Shown here: positions 37,123 to 45,196 of the stretch, piece by piece
Numbering within the stretch: the stretch's first letter is position 1
Layout of the letters: every line of letters begins with the position of its first letter
Translations under genes and position numbers: made by a program
Notes under the pieces: generated by a model
What the model was told of the DNA's origin: nothing
Seen by the model: only the letters and a program-made list of their open reading frames with translations
Database searches by the model: none
Origin: Flavobacterium sp.
GTDB taxonomy: Bacteria > Bacteroidota > Bacteroidia > Flavobacteriales > Flavobacteriaceae
Reading direction: 5' to 3'
NCBI RefSeq assembly: GCF_017744675.1
Contig: NZ_JAGIAV010000008.1
Location: 1 to 64,000 of the forward strand
Length of the DNA: 64,000 bases

Positions 37123-37228
37123 CAATTCCGTAATGAAACCATTTGTTTTCATTCTAAAATTATGATTTTCACACAAATACCATACAAGAAACTTTATAAT
37201 CTTTAAAACAAATTATATTATAACTACA

Positions 37229-38326
37229 ATGCAAAACAAACACAACCCCAAAATCTTATTTTTTACCCTTTTAACTTTATTTTTTTCTGTTACTTTATTT
37301 TCTCAAAAAAGTGTTTACGCTGGAATTGAGATCGGACGTAGAGCCATAAAAGTTTCTGTTATTGATGTAAGTAACATCAGAAAAGCTGATTATAAAATTC
37401 TTTCTTTCTGGACTGAAAGAATCCCATTTGCTGACCATATTACGGCTAATGGCGAACTTACTCAAGAAGATATCACAAAAACTACTGTTACGGTTACCAA
37501 CCAATTGCAGAAAATTAGAACTGAGAATAAACTTCTTGAAGAAAACATCTTTATCGTAGCGGCTCCTGTTTTTGCCTCAGCACGTAATTTAGATGTTCTA
37601 AAAAACAAGATTGCTCTTTTAACTGGTAAACAATTAGAAGTGTTAGAAGTAAACGAAGAAGCAAAAACGCTTGTAAAAGGTGCTATCCCGCCTGTTGATT
37701 TTGCTAACGCTTTCCTTCTTGATATTGGTGCTCAAACTACTAAAGGTGGTTATATCGACGAACTTAAAGATGGTAAATTAGAGTTTGTTCCTCTTGAGCT
37801 TAACTTCGGAACTATGACGCTTACTGATGCTGTAGAAAAAACAGTGGTAAATAAAAGTCAGGTGAACGATATGTCAACTTATCAGGAGAAATCTTTTGAT
37901 TATAATGTAATCTTACGTAAAAAGACCAAAGAATTATTTGATGCTAATCCTCCTTTGGCAAAAAAAGGTAAATTGTATTTATCTGGTGGTGCTGTTTGGG
38001 CGTTTTCGACTCTTTTCTTTGACGAAAATGTTAATAAAGACCATTATGTTTCTTTAACTCTTCAAGATGTTATTGATTATGATGCAATTCTTAAAAACAA
38101 CTTCAGTAAGTTTACCACCCTTGCCAAAACAAACAAAGAAGCTGCAAGAGTTTTAAGCACTTACGACCAAAAATACTTGATTTCGGCAAACAACATTCTT
38201 GTAACTTGTCTTGAAAGTATTCCAGACTATTCATCAAAGAAAATTTATTTTGTAAAAGAAGGACAAGTTATCTGGTTGATCTCTTACATAGCAGATCGCT
38301 CAAAAAAGATCAATACTAATTTCTAA
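37229..38326 (+). CDS. exported Ppx/GppA-fold protein
   Basis: The 365-residue protein has a clear signal peptide (hydrophobic residues 9-24, cleavage near LFSQ) and then the elements of the ASKHA/Ppx-GppA fold: YAGIEIGRRAIKVSVIDV (phosphate-1 loop), GKQLEVLEVNEEAKTLVKGA (matching the GEEEA segment with the catalytic Glu region), LLDIGAQTTKGGYID (phosphate-2, normally DIGGGSTE) and YLSGGAVWAF. The glycines of the second loop are partly replaced. An actin-like ATPase fold outside the cytoplasm is odd because ATP is absent there; polyphosphate binding or a structural role is possible. It is monocistronic. Confidence 0.75.
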   Translation: MQNKHNPKILFFTLLTLFFSVTLFSQKSVYAGIEIGRRAIKVSVIDVSNIRKADYKILSFWTERIPFADHITANGELTQEDITKTTVTVTNQLQKIRTENKLLEENIFIVAAPVFASARNLDVLKNKIALLTGKQLEVLEVNEEAKTLVKGAIPPVDFANAFLLDIGAQTTKGGYIDELKDGKLEFVPLELNFGTMTLTDAVEKTVVNKSQVNDMSTYQEKSFDYNVILRKKTKELFDANPPLAKKGKLYLSGGAVWAFSTLFFDENVNKDHYVSLTLQDVIDYDAILKNNFSKFTTLAKTNKEAARVLSTYDQKYLISANNILVTCLESIPDYSSKKIYFVKEGQVIWLISYIADRSKKINTNF

Positions 38327-38351
38327 GGATTTTCTTTTTCCAAAATATTTT

Positions 38352-38390
38352 AAAAAAGCTTCAGAGAAATCTGGAGCTTTTGTTTTTTTT
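38352..38390 (+). terminator. terminator of Ppx/GppA-like gene (AGCTTCAGA family)
   Basis: AAAGCTTCAGA-GAAA-TCTGGAGCTTT followed by TG and eight T. Confidence 0.9.
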
Positions 38391-38411
38391 AAAAACATTT
38401 CATAAAAATCA

Positions 38412-38447
38412 AAAATGGTTTCAAGTTATAAGTTGAAACCATTTTTT
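38412..38447 (+). terminator. second, unrelated hairpin terminator
   Basis: AAAATGGTTTCAA pairs with TTGAAACCATTTT around an 8-nt loop; A and T runs on both sides make it bidirectional. It stands in tandem with the hairpin at 38352. Confidence 0.8.
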
Positions 38448-38533
38448 AATTATAAAGGAGCTTCGTTAATGGTATAAAATTTAACTTTAATATTTAAATC
38501 CAATTAATTCATTTAATTTAACTCCACTAAATT

Positions 38534-39625
38534 ATGAAATATCAGATCTTTCTTTTAGTAACTTTAGCATTGCTCACTTCTGCCTGCAAGAAAAATAATG
38601 ACAAATCAGAAACTGGTTCTGAAACAATCAAACAAGATTCTGTAAGCACAATTGCCGATTCAGTATCGCAAAAAAACAGTGTTCCCGTAACTGCTGCCAA
38701 TTTTAATCGTGCCGAAACAGATTTGTATTTTACAACTTCTGTCAAAGAAGCTGGCGGCGTTGGCACTTGGCATCACTTTAAAACATTAATGCCCATTGAA
38801 AAACAAACTGTTATTAGAGCTAATCGAGATGTTTTATATTCTTCTGGCGTTTTTGATCTTGATGCTGGACCAGTAACCGTTACATTACCCAATTCAGGCA
38901 AACGTTTTATGTCTATGCAAGCCATTGATGAAGATCAATACTCTGAAACCTATTATGCACCAGGCACTTTCACTTTTAGCAAAGAAAAAATTGGAACACG
39001 ATATCTTATGTTAGCCATCAGAACCTTTATCGATCCTAATGATCCTAAAGATCTTCCGATAGTAACGGCATTGCAAGATGCAATTAAAGTTAGCCAAAAA
39101 GATAAAGGAACTTTTTCTGTACCAAATTGGGATCAAGTGAGCCAAAAGAAAGTGAGAGATTCTTTGATTGAAGCCTCTAAAAAAATATCTGACACAAAAG
39201 GAATGTTCGGCTCAAAAGGCAAGGTCGACGAAGAACGCCATTTATTAGGAAGCGCCACAGGATGGGGAGGAAACCCAGAAAAAGATGCACTGTATCTTTC
39301 TGTTTATCCTAAAAAAAATGACGGAAAAACAATTTATAAACTCAAAGTAAAAAATGTTCCAGTTGACGGATTTTGGTCTGTGAGTGTATACAATAAAGCG
39401 GGATATTTTGAGAAAAACGATCTTAATATGTATACTTTAAATAATATTACGGAAAAAAAAGATGCTGACGGATCGATCACTATTCAATTTGGAGGCTGCG
39501 ACGGAAAAACACCAAATTGTATTCCTGTTACTGATGGCTGGAATTACTGGGTTAGACTATATCGTCCGCATAAAGAAGTGCTTAATGGAACTTGGAAATT
39601 TCCCGAGGCTACTGAAGTCAAATAA
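38534..39625 (+). CDS. DUF1254/DUF1214 lipoprotein
   Basis: The 363-residue lipoprotein (lipobox SACKK, Cys18) contains the DUF1254 segment (NFNRAETDLYFTTSVKEAG, GTWHHFKTLMPIEKQTVIRANRD appears in part as TVIRANRDVLYSSGVFDL) and the DUF1214 segment at the C-terminus (LKVKNVPVDGFWSVSVYN, YTLNNIT, TDGWNYWVRLYRPHKEVLNGTWKFPEA). Such proteins are widespread and structurally beta-rich; their activity is not known. It is a single-gene unit with an AGCTCCAGA-type terminator. Confidence 0.9.
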   Translation: MKYQIFLLVTLALLTSACKKNNDKSETGSETIKQDSVSTIADSVSQKNSVPVTAANFNRAETDLYFTTSVKEAGGVGTWHHFKTLMPIEKQTVIRANRDVLYSSGVFDLDAGPVTVTLPNSGKRFMSMQAIDEDQYSETYYAPGTFTFSKEKIGTRYLMLAIRTFIDPNDPKDLPIVTALQDAIKVSQKDKGTFSVPNWDQVSQKKVRDSLIEASKKISDTKGMFGSKGKVDEERHLLGSATGWGGNPEKDALYLSVYPKKNDGKTIYKLKVKNVPVDGFWSVSVYNKAGYFEKNDLNMYTLNNITEKKDADGSITIQFGGCDGKTPNCIPVTDGWNYWVRLYRPHKEVLNGTWKFPEATEVK

Positions 39626-39643
39626 ACCGGATTATCAAAACTT

Positions 39644-39677
39644 AAAGCTCCAGAAAAATCTGGAGCTTTTTTATTTT
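39644..39677 (+). terminator. terminator of DUF1254/DUF1214 gene (AGCTTCAGA family)
   Basis: AAAGCTCCAGA-AAAA-TCTGGAGCTTT is a perfect stem with an AAAA loop and T-run. Confidence 0.9.
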
Positions 39678-39753
39678 GCTCAAAATTGCGTTATTAAAAA
39701 ATTTCATCAATTAAAATTATTATCGTAATATTGCAATATTATAAAATAAAAAA

Positions 39754-40080
39754 ATGGGAGCAACTAAAACAGAACATTTTACAGACGCACAAAATCAAAT
39801 TGCTGTTATTGCTAAAGCTTTGGGACATCCAGCAAGAATCGCTATAATCGAATATTTATTGAAAGTGAATGAATGTATTTGCGGAGATATTGTTAACGAA
39901 TTGCCTCTTGCCCAACCTACAGTTTCTCAACATTTAAAAGAACTCAAAAACGCTGGAATCATTAAAGGAAATATTTCTGGAAATGCAATTTGCTATTGTA
40001 TCGACGAAAAAACAATTGATATTTTGAACTCCTATTTCCTAAACATCACACAAACTATTTCAAAATCAAAATGCTGCTAA
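39754..40080 (+). CDS. arsR: ArsR/SmtB family metalloregulator
   Basis: The 108-residue protein has an ArsR winged helix (ALGHPARIAIIEYLLKVNE, LPLAQPTVSQHLKELKNAGI). It carries a Cys pair, Cys41 and Cys43 (ECICGD), in the position of the ArsR-type As(III) site, and a C-terminal CC. It probably represses the arsR-DUF6428-arsC cluster and is released by arsenite or another thiophilic metal. It is the first gene of the cluster, 59 nt before the next. Confidence 0.9.
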   Translation: MGATKTEHFTDAQNQIAVIAKALGHPARIAIIEYLLKVNECICGDIVNELPLAQPTVSQHLKELKNAGIIKGNISGNAICYCIDEKTIDILNSYFLNITQTISKSKCC

Positions 40081-40139
40081 AGCAATTTTTTTGACAAAGT
40101 ATATCGCAATATTGCATTAAACAAATAAACAAAAAAAAG

Positions 40140-40613
40140 ATGAAGCTATCAGAAGTAAAACAGATTTTACCAACATTAGACAATGTTGAATTTCAGCTAG
40201 AAAACGGAACTTTTGTTCCAGAGCATTTTCATGTTACTGAAGTTGGAGTTATTACGAAACATTTTATTGATTGCGGCGGTGTCGTTAGAAATGAAAAAGT
40301 CGCAAACTTTCAGCTTTGGAATGCCAACGATTTTGAGCATCGATTGAAACCTAGTAAATTATTGCACATAATCGAACTATCAGAAAACAAACTAAACATT
40401 GAAGATTTGGAAATTGAAGTCGAATACCAAAACGATACAATCGGCAAATATGATTTAGCTTTTAATGGAAAAACGTTTATTCTAAAAAATAAAACAACTG
40501 CTTGTTTGGCACAAGATTCTTGCGGAATTCCAACAGAAAAGCAAAAGATCAATTTAATTCAGTTAAATGATAATGCCGCATCATGTTGTACTCCAAATTC
40601 TGGATGTTGCTAA
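40140..40613 (+). CDS. DUF6428 family protein of arsenic cluster
   Basis: The 157-residue protein opens MKLSEVKQILPTLDNVEFQLENG with VPEHFHVTEVGVI shortly after, the pattern of DUF6428 proteins found in flavobacterial arsenic clusters. The C-terminus ends in Cys-rich sequence (AASCCTPNSGCC), which could bind As(III) or another soft metal. Molecular role is unknown. It lies between arsR and arsC, and a small membrane ORF begins 4 nt after its stop codon. Confidence 0.8.
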   Translation: MKLSEVKQILPTLDNVEFQLENGTFVPEHFHVTEVGVITKHFIDCGGVVRNEKVANFQLWNANDFEHRLKPSKLLHIIELSENKLNIEDLEIEVEYQNDTIGKYDLAFNGKTFILKNKTTACLAQDSCGIPTEKQKINLIQLNDNAASCCTPNSGCC

Positions 40614-40616
40614 AAA

Positions 40617-40790
40617 ATGAAAGAGAAATTCATTAAATATAAAAAACCAATTATTATAACTGCGTCTGTTATTTTACTGCAGCTATTTTTCGGTTTTGAA
40701 CCTAAATTCTGCCTTATAAATATCATTTGGTTATTTGGTTATTCGTTTAATTATGAAAAAGAAAATATTAATACTCTGCACAGGAAATAG
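40617..40790 (+). CDS. 57-residue single-helix membrane ORF overlapping arsC
   Basis: An ATG frame starts 4 nt after the DUF6428 stop and runs 57 codons: MKEKFIKYKKPIIITASV, a hydrophobic helix IIITASVILLQLFFGF, then FCLINIIWLFGYSF and a polar tail that overlaps the first 38 nt of arsC in another frame. The N-in basic flank and the tight spacing support translation, but no family was recognised. It could be a small membrane subunit or a relic of a truncated permease. Confidence 0.45.
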   Translation: MKEKFIKYKKPIIITASVILLQLFFGFEPKFCLINIIWLFGYSFNYEKENINTLHRK

Positions 40791-41172
40791 CTGCAGAAGT
40801 CAGATTGCTGAAGGTTACATGAGATTTTTTGCAAACAATAAGGCTGAAGTGTATAGCGCTGGAGTAGAAACTCATGGAGTAAACCCAAAAGCTATTTCGA
40901 TAATGAAAGAAGATGGAATCGATATTTCAAACCATACTTCTAACCATATTGACGAATACACCCATATTGATTTTGATTTTGTAATTACAGTTTGTGATAA
41001 TGCGAAAGAACGATGCCCGTTTTTTCCAACAAAAGCAGTTAAATTTCACTATAACTTTCCCGATCCAGCAAAGGCAACAGGAACTGATGCTGAAATAACG
41101 GAGCAGTTTAGAACCGTTAGAGAAATGATAAAAGCATATTGTAAAAGATTTGCTGATGAAAACCTTGCATAG
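40753..41172 (+). CDS. arsC: arsenate reductase / low-molecular-weight phosphatase family protein
   Basis: The start is placed at ATG 40753, giving 139 residues beginning MKKKILILCTGNSCRSQIAEGYM. The CX5R loop CTGNSCR of the low-molecular-weight phosphatase fold is present, as are the second redox Cys region VITVCDNAKERCP and the general-acid NFPDPAKATG. These are the features of thioredoxin-coupled ArsC, which reduces arsenate to arsenite. No Acr3/ArsB efflux permease follows, unlike in most such clusters; a terminator closes the operon directly. Confidence 0.9.
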   Translation: MKKKILILCTGNSCRSQIAEGYMRFFANNKAEVYSAGVETHGVNPKAISIMKEDGIDISNHTSNHIDEYTHIDFDFVITVCDNAKERCPFFPTKAVKFHYNFPDPAKATGTDAEITEQFRTVREMIKAYCKRFADENLA

Positions 41173-41174
41173 CA

Positions 41175-41206
41175 TAAGCTCCAGAAAAATCTGGAGCTTT
41201 TTTTTA
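41175..41206. terminator. bidirectional terminator after arsC (AGCTTCAGA family)
   Basis: AAGCTCCAGA-AAAA-TCTGGAGCTT with eight T lies between convergent genes; its 3' end overlaps the stop codon of the minus-strand 99-residue gene. Confidence 0.9.
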
Positions 41207-41503
41207 TTCCTTAATCAATATTTCATTAATAACATCTAGCAATTCCATTTCGTCAGTTGGAAATAAATGAAGCGCTTGCTCTAAAACCAATCCTACATCT
41301 ATTGAAGATTTATTATCTGTATCGTTTTCCAATGCCATAATGCACAGTTTTAGCATACTTGTGATGACACAACCCAATTCGGAATAATTTAAAACTTTAA
41401 TTTCGGCATTACAGCTTTTATCTGCAGCTGGTTTTAGAATATTTAAATATTGAGTTGATAGTTTTTTGATGTATTCTAAGTCTTTTAATTCGTTGGCTTC
41501 CAT
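41204..41503 (-). CDS. hypothetical protein, 99 residues
   Basis: The protein is acidic and mostly helical, with no signal peptide: MEANELKDLEYIKKLSTQYLN at the start (seen in part) and VLEQALHLFPTDEMELLDV near the end. Three Cys residues are present. I do not recognise the family. It converges on arsC and has no partner on its strand. Confidence 0.6.
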   Translation of the reverse strand: MEANELKDLEYIKKLSTQYLNILKPAADKSCNAEIKVLNYSELGCVITSMLKLCIMALENDTDNKSSIDVGLVLEQALHLFPTDEMELLDVINEILIKE

Positions 41504-41769
41504 AGCATTTATTTATTTCATTTTCAATAACTCAAATTTCATAATAATTTTTTGAAAAAGGGTTATCTTATATGATAACAGCGCTTATATTCCGTAGGAA
41601 TATTTCGTCGGTAAAAAAAATGCACTGTTTTTACGTTGTGTCCTGTAGGGACACTTGATTTTTATAAAAAAAATGCGTAAACCCAAAAGACTTACGCATT
41701 TTTTGATGAAGCATTATAAAACGCCATATAAAATTCGACCTGTTTTTCTACAATCTATTCATACTATGA
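41504..41769. repeat. cluster of small palindromes between two minus-strand genes
   Basis: Four hairpins follow one another: GTTATC-TTATAT-GATAAC (41562-41579), ATATTCC-GTA-GGAATAT (41587-41603), GTGTCC-TGTAG-GGACAC (41638-41654), and AAAAAATGCGTAA / TTACGCATTTTTT (41668-41704). The last has A/T runs and is a likely terminator for the secreted-protein gene at 41770. The CCGTAGGAATATTTCG type of sequence is a recurrent intergenic element in flavobacteria as far as I recall. Confidence 0.65.
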
Positions 41770-42834
41770 TTATCTTCTTCGTCCGCCACCGCCGCCGCCG
41801 AAGCCTCCGCCGCCCATACCACGAGAGCCGCCGCCCATTTGTCCTGCGCTTGCTCTTGATGAAGAACCGCCTCGATTAAAATTGGAACTCGAAGAGCTGC
41901 CTCGATCAAAATTAGAACTTGACGAACCTCTGTTGTTATTAAGGTTTGAGGTTCCTGCACTTGGTGTACTTTGGCGCGTTCTTCCTGATGCACCTGTATT
42001 TCCTGCTGGTCGGGTGCTAGCAGATGCTCCTCGATTGTTATTGTATCGATTATTGGCCGTATTGTTTCGTACGGTATTCGAACGCATTTTATTATTGTTG
42101 TAATTATTAAAACTATTTCTGTTATTAATATAGACGTTATTTCCGCCATGATAATGTCCGCCATAATAACCATGATGATGGTAATAATGGTTGTGACGAT
42201 AAATACCTACTGCCAGTACGGTAAAAGCAGCGAAGTAAGGCGGATAAAATCCGTAGTAATAAGGTGGATAATACGGCACATAAGCCGGAGAATATACATA
42301 TTGCACAATTGGCACCGTTTCTACTACAACTGCTGTTACGGCTGGTGTAGTGGTTGCAGGTTCGCTTCCTGTATAAGCTGGGTTTGCCGTTTTTGCAGGT
42401 TCTGATTTGCTTGCGGGTTCAATAACATAATTTTTTCCGTACAATAGTTCATCGCCCACGATCTGCATTTTTACCTTTCCATTTTTGTCTTTATCAACAA
42501 AAATAACAGCAACGTCTTGATTCTCGCTTTTGCTCACTGCAACTTGAAGAACAAACGTAAACGAATTGCCATCTTTCTTGGTAATAACTTTTATGAAATC
42601 TACTTTTTTATCCAGATTCAAATCGAGATTATTGATTCCTGTTTTCTCAAGATTCAGATTTTTTTCAAATTCCTCGATGGTTTTTGATTTCTGAAACAAA
42701 GTCATCACGGCATATAAATCTAGATTGTCTCCTGGAAGTCCGAGTTCTTTACCATCACTATCAGATTGGCTAAAAATTAGCTGGGCAGACATGATTAATG
42801 CAATTGTCAAATATTTTGTAAATTTCTTTATCAT
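41770..42834 (-). CDS. secreted protein with Tyr/Pro/His-rich middle and Gly/Ser-rich tail
   Basis: The 354-residue protein has a signal peptide (cleavage near IFSQ), a globular N-terminal domain (about residues 30-135, LNLDKKVDFIKVITKKDG, VAVIFVDKDKNGKVKMQIVG), a Pro/Tyr-rich hydrophobic stretch (PYYPPYYYGFYPPYF), a His/Gly cluster (HNHYYHHHGYYGGHYHGG) and an Asn/Ser/Arg-rich disordered tail ending in GGGGFGGGGGGRRR. The composition suggests a surface or cell-wall-associated protein; the His cluster might bind metal. I do not know the function. Confidence 0.75.
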   Translation of the reverse strand: MIKKFTKYLTIALIMSAQLIFSQSDSDGKELGLPGDNLDLYAVMTLFQKSKTIEEFEKNLNLEKTGINNLDLNLDKKVDFIKVITKKDGNSFTFVLQVAVSKSENQDVAVIFVDKDKNGKVKMQIVGDELLYGKNYVIEPASKSEPAKTANPAYTGSEPATTTPAVTAVVVETVPIVQYVYSPAYVPYYPPYYYGFYPPYFAAFTVLAVGIYRHNHYYHHHGYYGGHYHGGNNVYINNRNSFNNYNNNKMRSNTVRNNTANNRYNNNRGASASTRPAGNTGASGRTRQSTPSAGTSNLNNNRGSSSSNFDRGSSSSSNFNRGGSSSRASAGQMGGGSRGMGGGGFGGGGGGRRR

Positions 42835-42861
42835 AGTAAGAGTATAAAATATTAATATCCG

Positions 42862-42897
42862 GAGTAGAAAATGATTTTTTTTCTATACTTTCTACTC
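42862..42897. terminator. inverted repeat between two secreted-protein genes
   Basis: GAGTAGAAA and TTTCTACTC are perfect arms 18 nt apart with a T8 run in the loop; possible terminator for the upstream minus-strand gene. Confidence 0.5.
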
Positions 42898-42913
42898 TGT
42901 ACCCAGAAATTGT

Positions 42914-43393
42914 TTAGTGTTTTTTGGTTTTATCCAATTCGCCAATAAAAGGAATAGCATCCTGAATTTCGGCTCTTATGGTTACTTGCAGATACAGCTC
43001 CAACTGTACAAACTTGGCAGCATTGATGCCGCCAATGGCTTTTGCCAGTTTAGAATGTGTTTTGGCAAGCAGTTTTTCTGAGTCTTGATTGTATTTTAAG
43101 TTTGCCGATGTTAGTTCTGTCGCTTTTGCATCGGTCAAGGTCGCATAATTGTTTGCATAGTCTTCCAGAATTTTAATCTTCTGCTGACTTAGAGCTTTGC
43201 GCTCGGTTTCGTATTTATCATAAATAGGCTGAAATGCTGCCACTTGCGCATCGGTCAAACCTAAATATTCGTGTACAACATCTGCTTTCGATTTTCCGTA
43301 AAGGTCTTGAATCAAATTAATTTCATCCGTAGAAGTCTGTGCTGTGGCATTTAATCCAAAAGCTAATGAAAGTATAAATAGTAATTTTTTCAT
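42914..43393 (-). CDS. secreted helical protein (Spy/CpxP-like size and composition)
   Basis: The 159-residue protein has a signal peptide (cleavage near ATAQT) and then an almost entirely helical mature part: YLGLTDAQVAAFQPIYDKYETERKAL, here seen as LGLTDAQVAAFQPIY, followed by LTDAKATELTSANLKYNQ. The two LTDAQ/LTDAK motifs resemble the LTxxQ repeats of Spy/CpxP-like periplasmic chaperones. That link is a weak pattern match. The gene may be cotranscribed with 41770. Confidence 0.7.
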   Translation of the reverse strand: MKKLLFILSLAFGLNATAQTSTDEINLIQDLYGKSKADVVHEYLGLTDAQVAAFQPIYDKYETERKALSQQKIKILEDYANNYATLTDAKATELTSANLKYNQDSEKLLAKTHSKLAKAIGGINAAKFVQLELYLQVTIRAEIQDAIPFIGELDKTKKH

Positions 43394-43480
43394 AATCGTA
43401 GTTTATAGTTTTTAAGTACTCGCTAAAGCCTTAGCCAAGTGTTGCTTCCAAAATAAATTGGAAAGTATTTTAATATATTT

Positions 43481-43966
43481 TTATTCTGTCAATCCATCAG
43501 AGGCGCTCATATCTCTCAAGCACACATATTTGCCATCTCTTTTTTCGAAAAGGCTGATGTAATTTCCAGTATTAATTGGCGTTTTTGTAGAGTCGGTTAC
43601 TTTATAATATCCTACTTCTACTACCTGATTACCGTCATGAGAAACAAAAACTTCTTTGGTTTCAAATGAGATTATATTGGTATTGTTTTGTAAATCTGAT
43701 TTTAAAAACTCATACCTAGCATCTTTACCAATAATTGGCGGTCTGTTCTGGTAAAAAGTAATAGCATCATCAGCATAATACCCAATCTCTTTCAACTGGC
43801 CGGCATTGTATGTTGCGGCATATTCATTTTCTTTTGCCTGAATTTCTTTCTTGACTTGCTTTAAGTCAACCACCGTATTTTCGTCCTTTTTTGTATTACA
43901 GGAAACCAATAACACACAGAAACCCGCGAGAATCGCTCTTGTCATTATTTTATTTTTCATATACAT
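43481..43966 (-). CDS. NTF2-like (SnoaL/DUF4440) lipoprotein
   Basis: The 161-residue protein has a lipoprotein signal (CVLLVSCN) and an NTF2-like cone domain: VKKEIQAKENEYAATYNAGQ (in part), YADDAITFYQNRPPIIGKDA and VVEVGYYKVTDSTKTPINTGNYISLFEKRDGKY. Such domains bind small molecules or form dimers; the reaction is not predictable. It sits 133 nt after the asparaginase gene on the same strand and may belong to a separate unit. Confidence 0.8.
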   Translation of the reverse strand: MYMKNKIMTRAILAGFCVLLVSCNTKKDENTVVDLKQVKKEIQAKENEYAATYNAGQLKEIGYYADDAITFYQNRPPIIGKDARYEFLKSDLQNNTNIISFETKEVFVSHDGNQVVEVGYYKVTDSTKTPINTGNYISLFEKRDGKYVCLRDMSASDGLTE

Positions 43967-44099
43967 TTAATTTTCAAGTTGATATAATTATTTCCTTTTA
44001 CAAACAAGTTCAAAATATGTTCGTAAATACAGGCCTTACTTTCGTTTTTCTTTGTTGAGAGTTAAGTTTTTTTTGGGGACATACATTAAAATTCTGCGT

Positions 44100-45167
44100 T
44101 TAATACTCTTCGAATATCTTTTGAAGTTCTGCCAAACTTCTCTGTTTCAGTAACGCTACCGTCAATAAGATTCTGGATTTCTGCGGATTCAAAGCATATG
44201 AAGCAATAAGCCCAAGCTCGTCGTCATTGCATTCCACATTACGTCCTACAAGTCCAGTCGCAACGCGTGTGCTTCGTACCACAATAATTCCTTTTTTGCT
44301 GGCTCTCGCACAAGCATCTAGAGAAGCTTTATTCATGTTTCCGTTTCCTACTCCAGCAATGACAATTCCTTTAGCTCCTTTTTCAATTGAAGCATCAATT
44401 AAGTCTGCTTGCATATCGGCATCTGCATAAATGATATCGACACGAGGAAAAGTGCTTACTCCTTTTACATCAAATTCTGAGTTTTTACCAAATTTTTGAC
44501 TAGGAAAGTTTAAAAAGTCATTCACTCCATAAGAAGTTGTGCCTATAAGTCCGCGAATTGGAGACATAAAAGTTTGAACCGCTGTTGTGCTCACTTTTGT
44601 TAAAGATTGAGCAGAATGAATCCAATCGTTCATCACCAAAAGTACTCCACGCCCTTTTGCTTTAGGATCGGCAGCCACCGCAATTGCATTATACAGATTT
44701 AAAGGTCCGTCTGCACTAATTGCGGTTGACGGACGCATTGAACCTACTAGCACTACTGGTTTATCTGTTTTAACCACTAGATTTAAGAAATAAGCTGTTT
44801 CTTCCATCGTATCGGTTCCGTGTGTAATTACAAAGCCGTCTACATCTTTGCTAGAAGCTAATTCATTGATTTTATTGGCTACTTTTAGCATAATTTCAAA
44901 TGACATATCCTGAGATCCAACATTCGAAATTTGGTCTCCCTTAATGTCTGCTATTTTCATAGCTTCTGGAACTGCATTTACCATTGCATCAATGGTTACC
45001 TGTCCAGAAGTATATCCTGACTGCACACCGCTTTTTGCAGAACCGGCAATAGTTCCGCCTGTTGCTAAAATTAGAACTTTAGGCTTAGCCTGTCCAAACA
45101 TGCTGATGCTTAGTGATAACATCAGTAGCAGGATTATTTTTTTACAAAAGTCTATTTTTAATTTCAT
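44100..45167 (-). CDS. ansB: type II (exported) L-asparaginase
   Basis: The 355-residue enzyme hydrolyses asparagine to aspartate and ammonia. It has a signal peptide (residues 1-26, LSISMFGQ) followed by the first asparaginase signature TGGTIAG (36-42, with the nucleophilic Thr) and the second HGTDTMEE (116-123). The export signal and the conserved TGGTIAGSAKSG match type II periplasmic enzymes. It starts 29 nt after the aspartase gene, so its product is the substrate of the preceding enzyme in the same operon. Confidence 0.93.
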   Translation of the reverse strand: MKLKIDFCKKIILLLMLSLSISMFGQAKPKVLILATGGTIAGSAKSGVQSGYTSGQVTIDAMVNAVPEAMKIADIKGDQISNVGSQDMSFEIMLKVANKINELASSKDVDGFVITHGTDTMEETAYFLNLVVKTDKPVVLVGSMRPSTAISADGPLNLYNAIAVAADPKAKGRGVLLVMNDWIHSAQSLTKVSTTAVQTFMSPIRGLIGTTSYGVNDFLNFPSQKFGKNSEFDVKGVSTFPRVDIIYADADMQADLIDASIEKGAKGIVIAGVGNGNMNKASLDACARASKKGIIVVRSTRVATGLVGRNVECNDDELGLIASYALNPQKSRILLTVALLKQRSLAELQKIFEEY

Positions 45168-45196
45168 GATTTTTTCGTTTAATTTTTATGTTGAGG

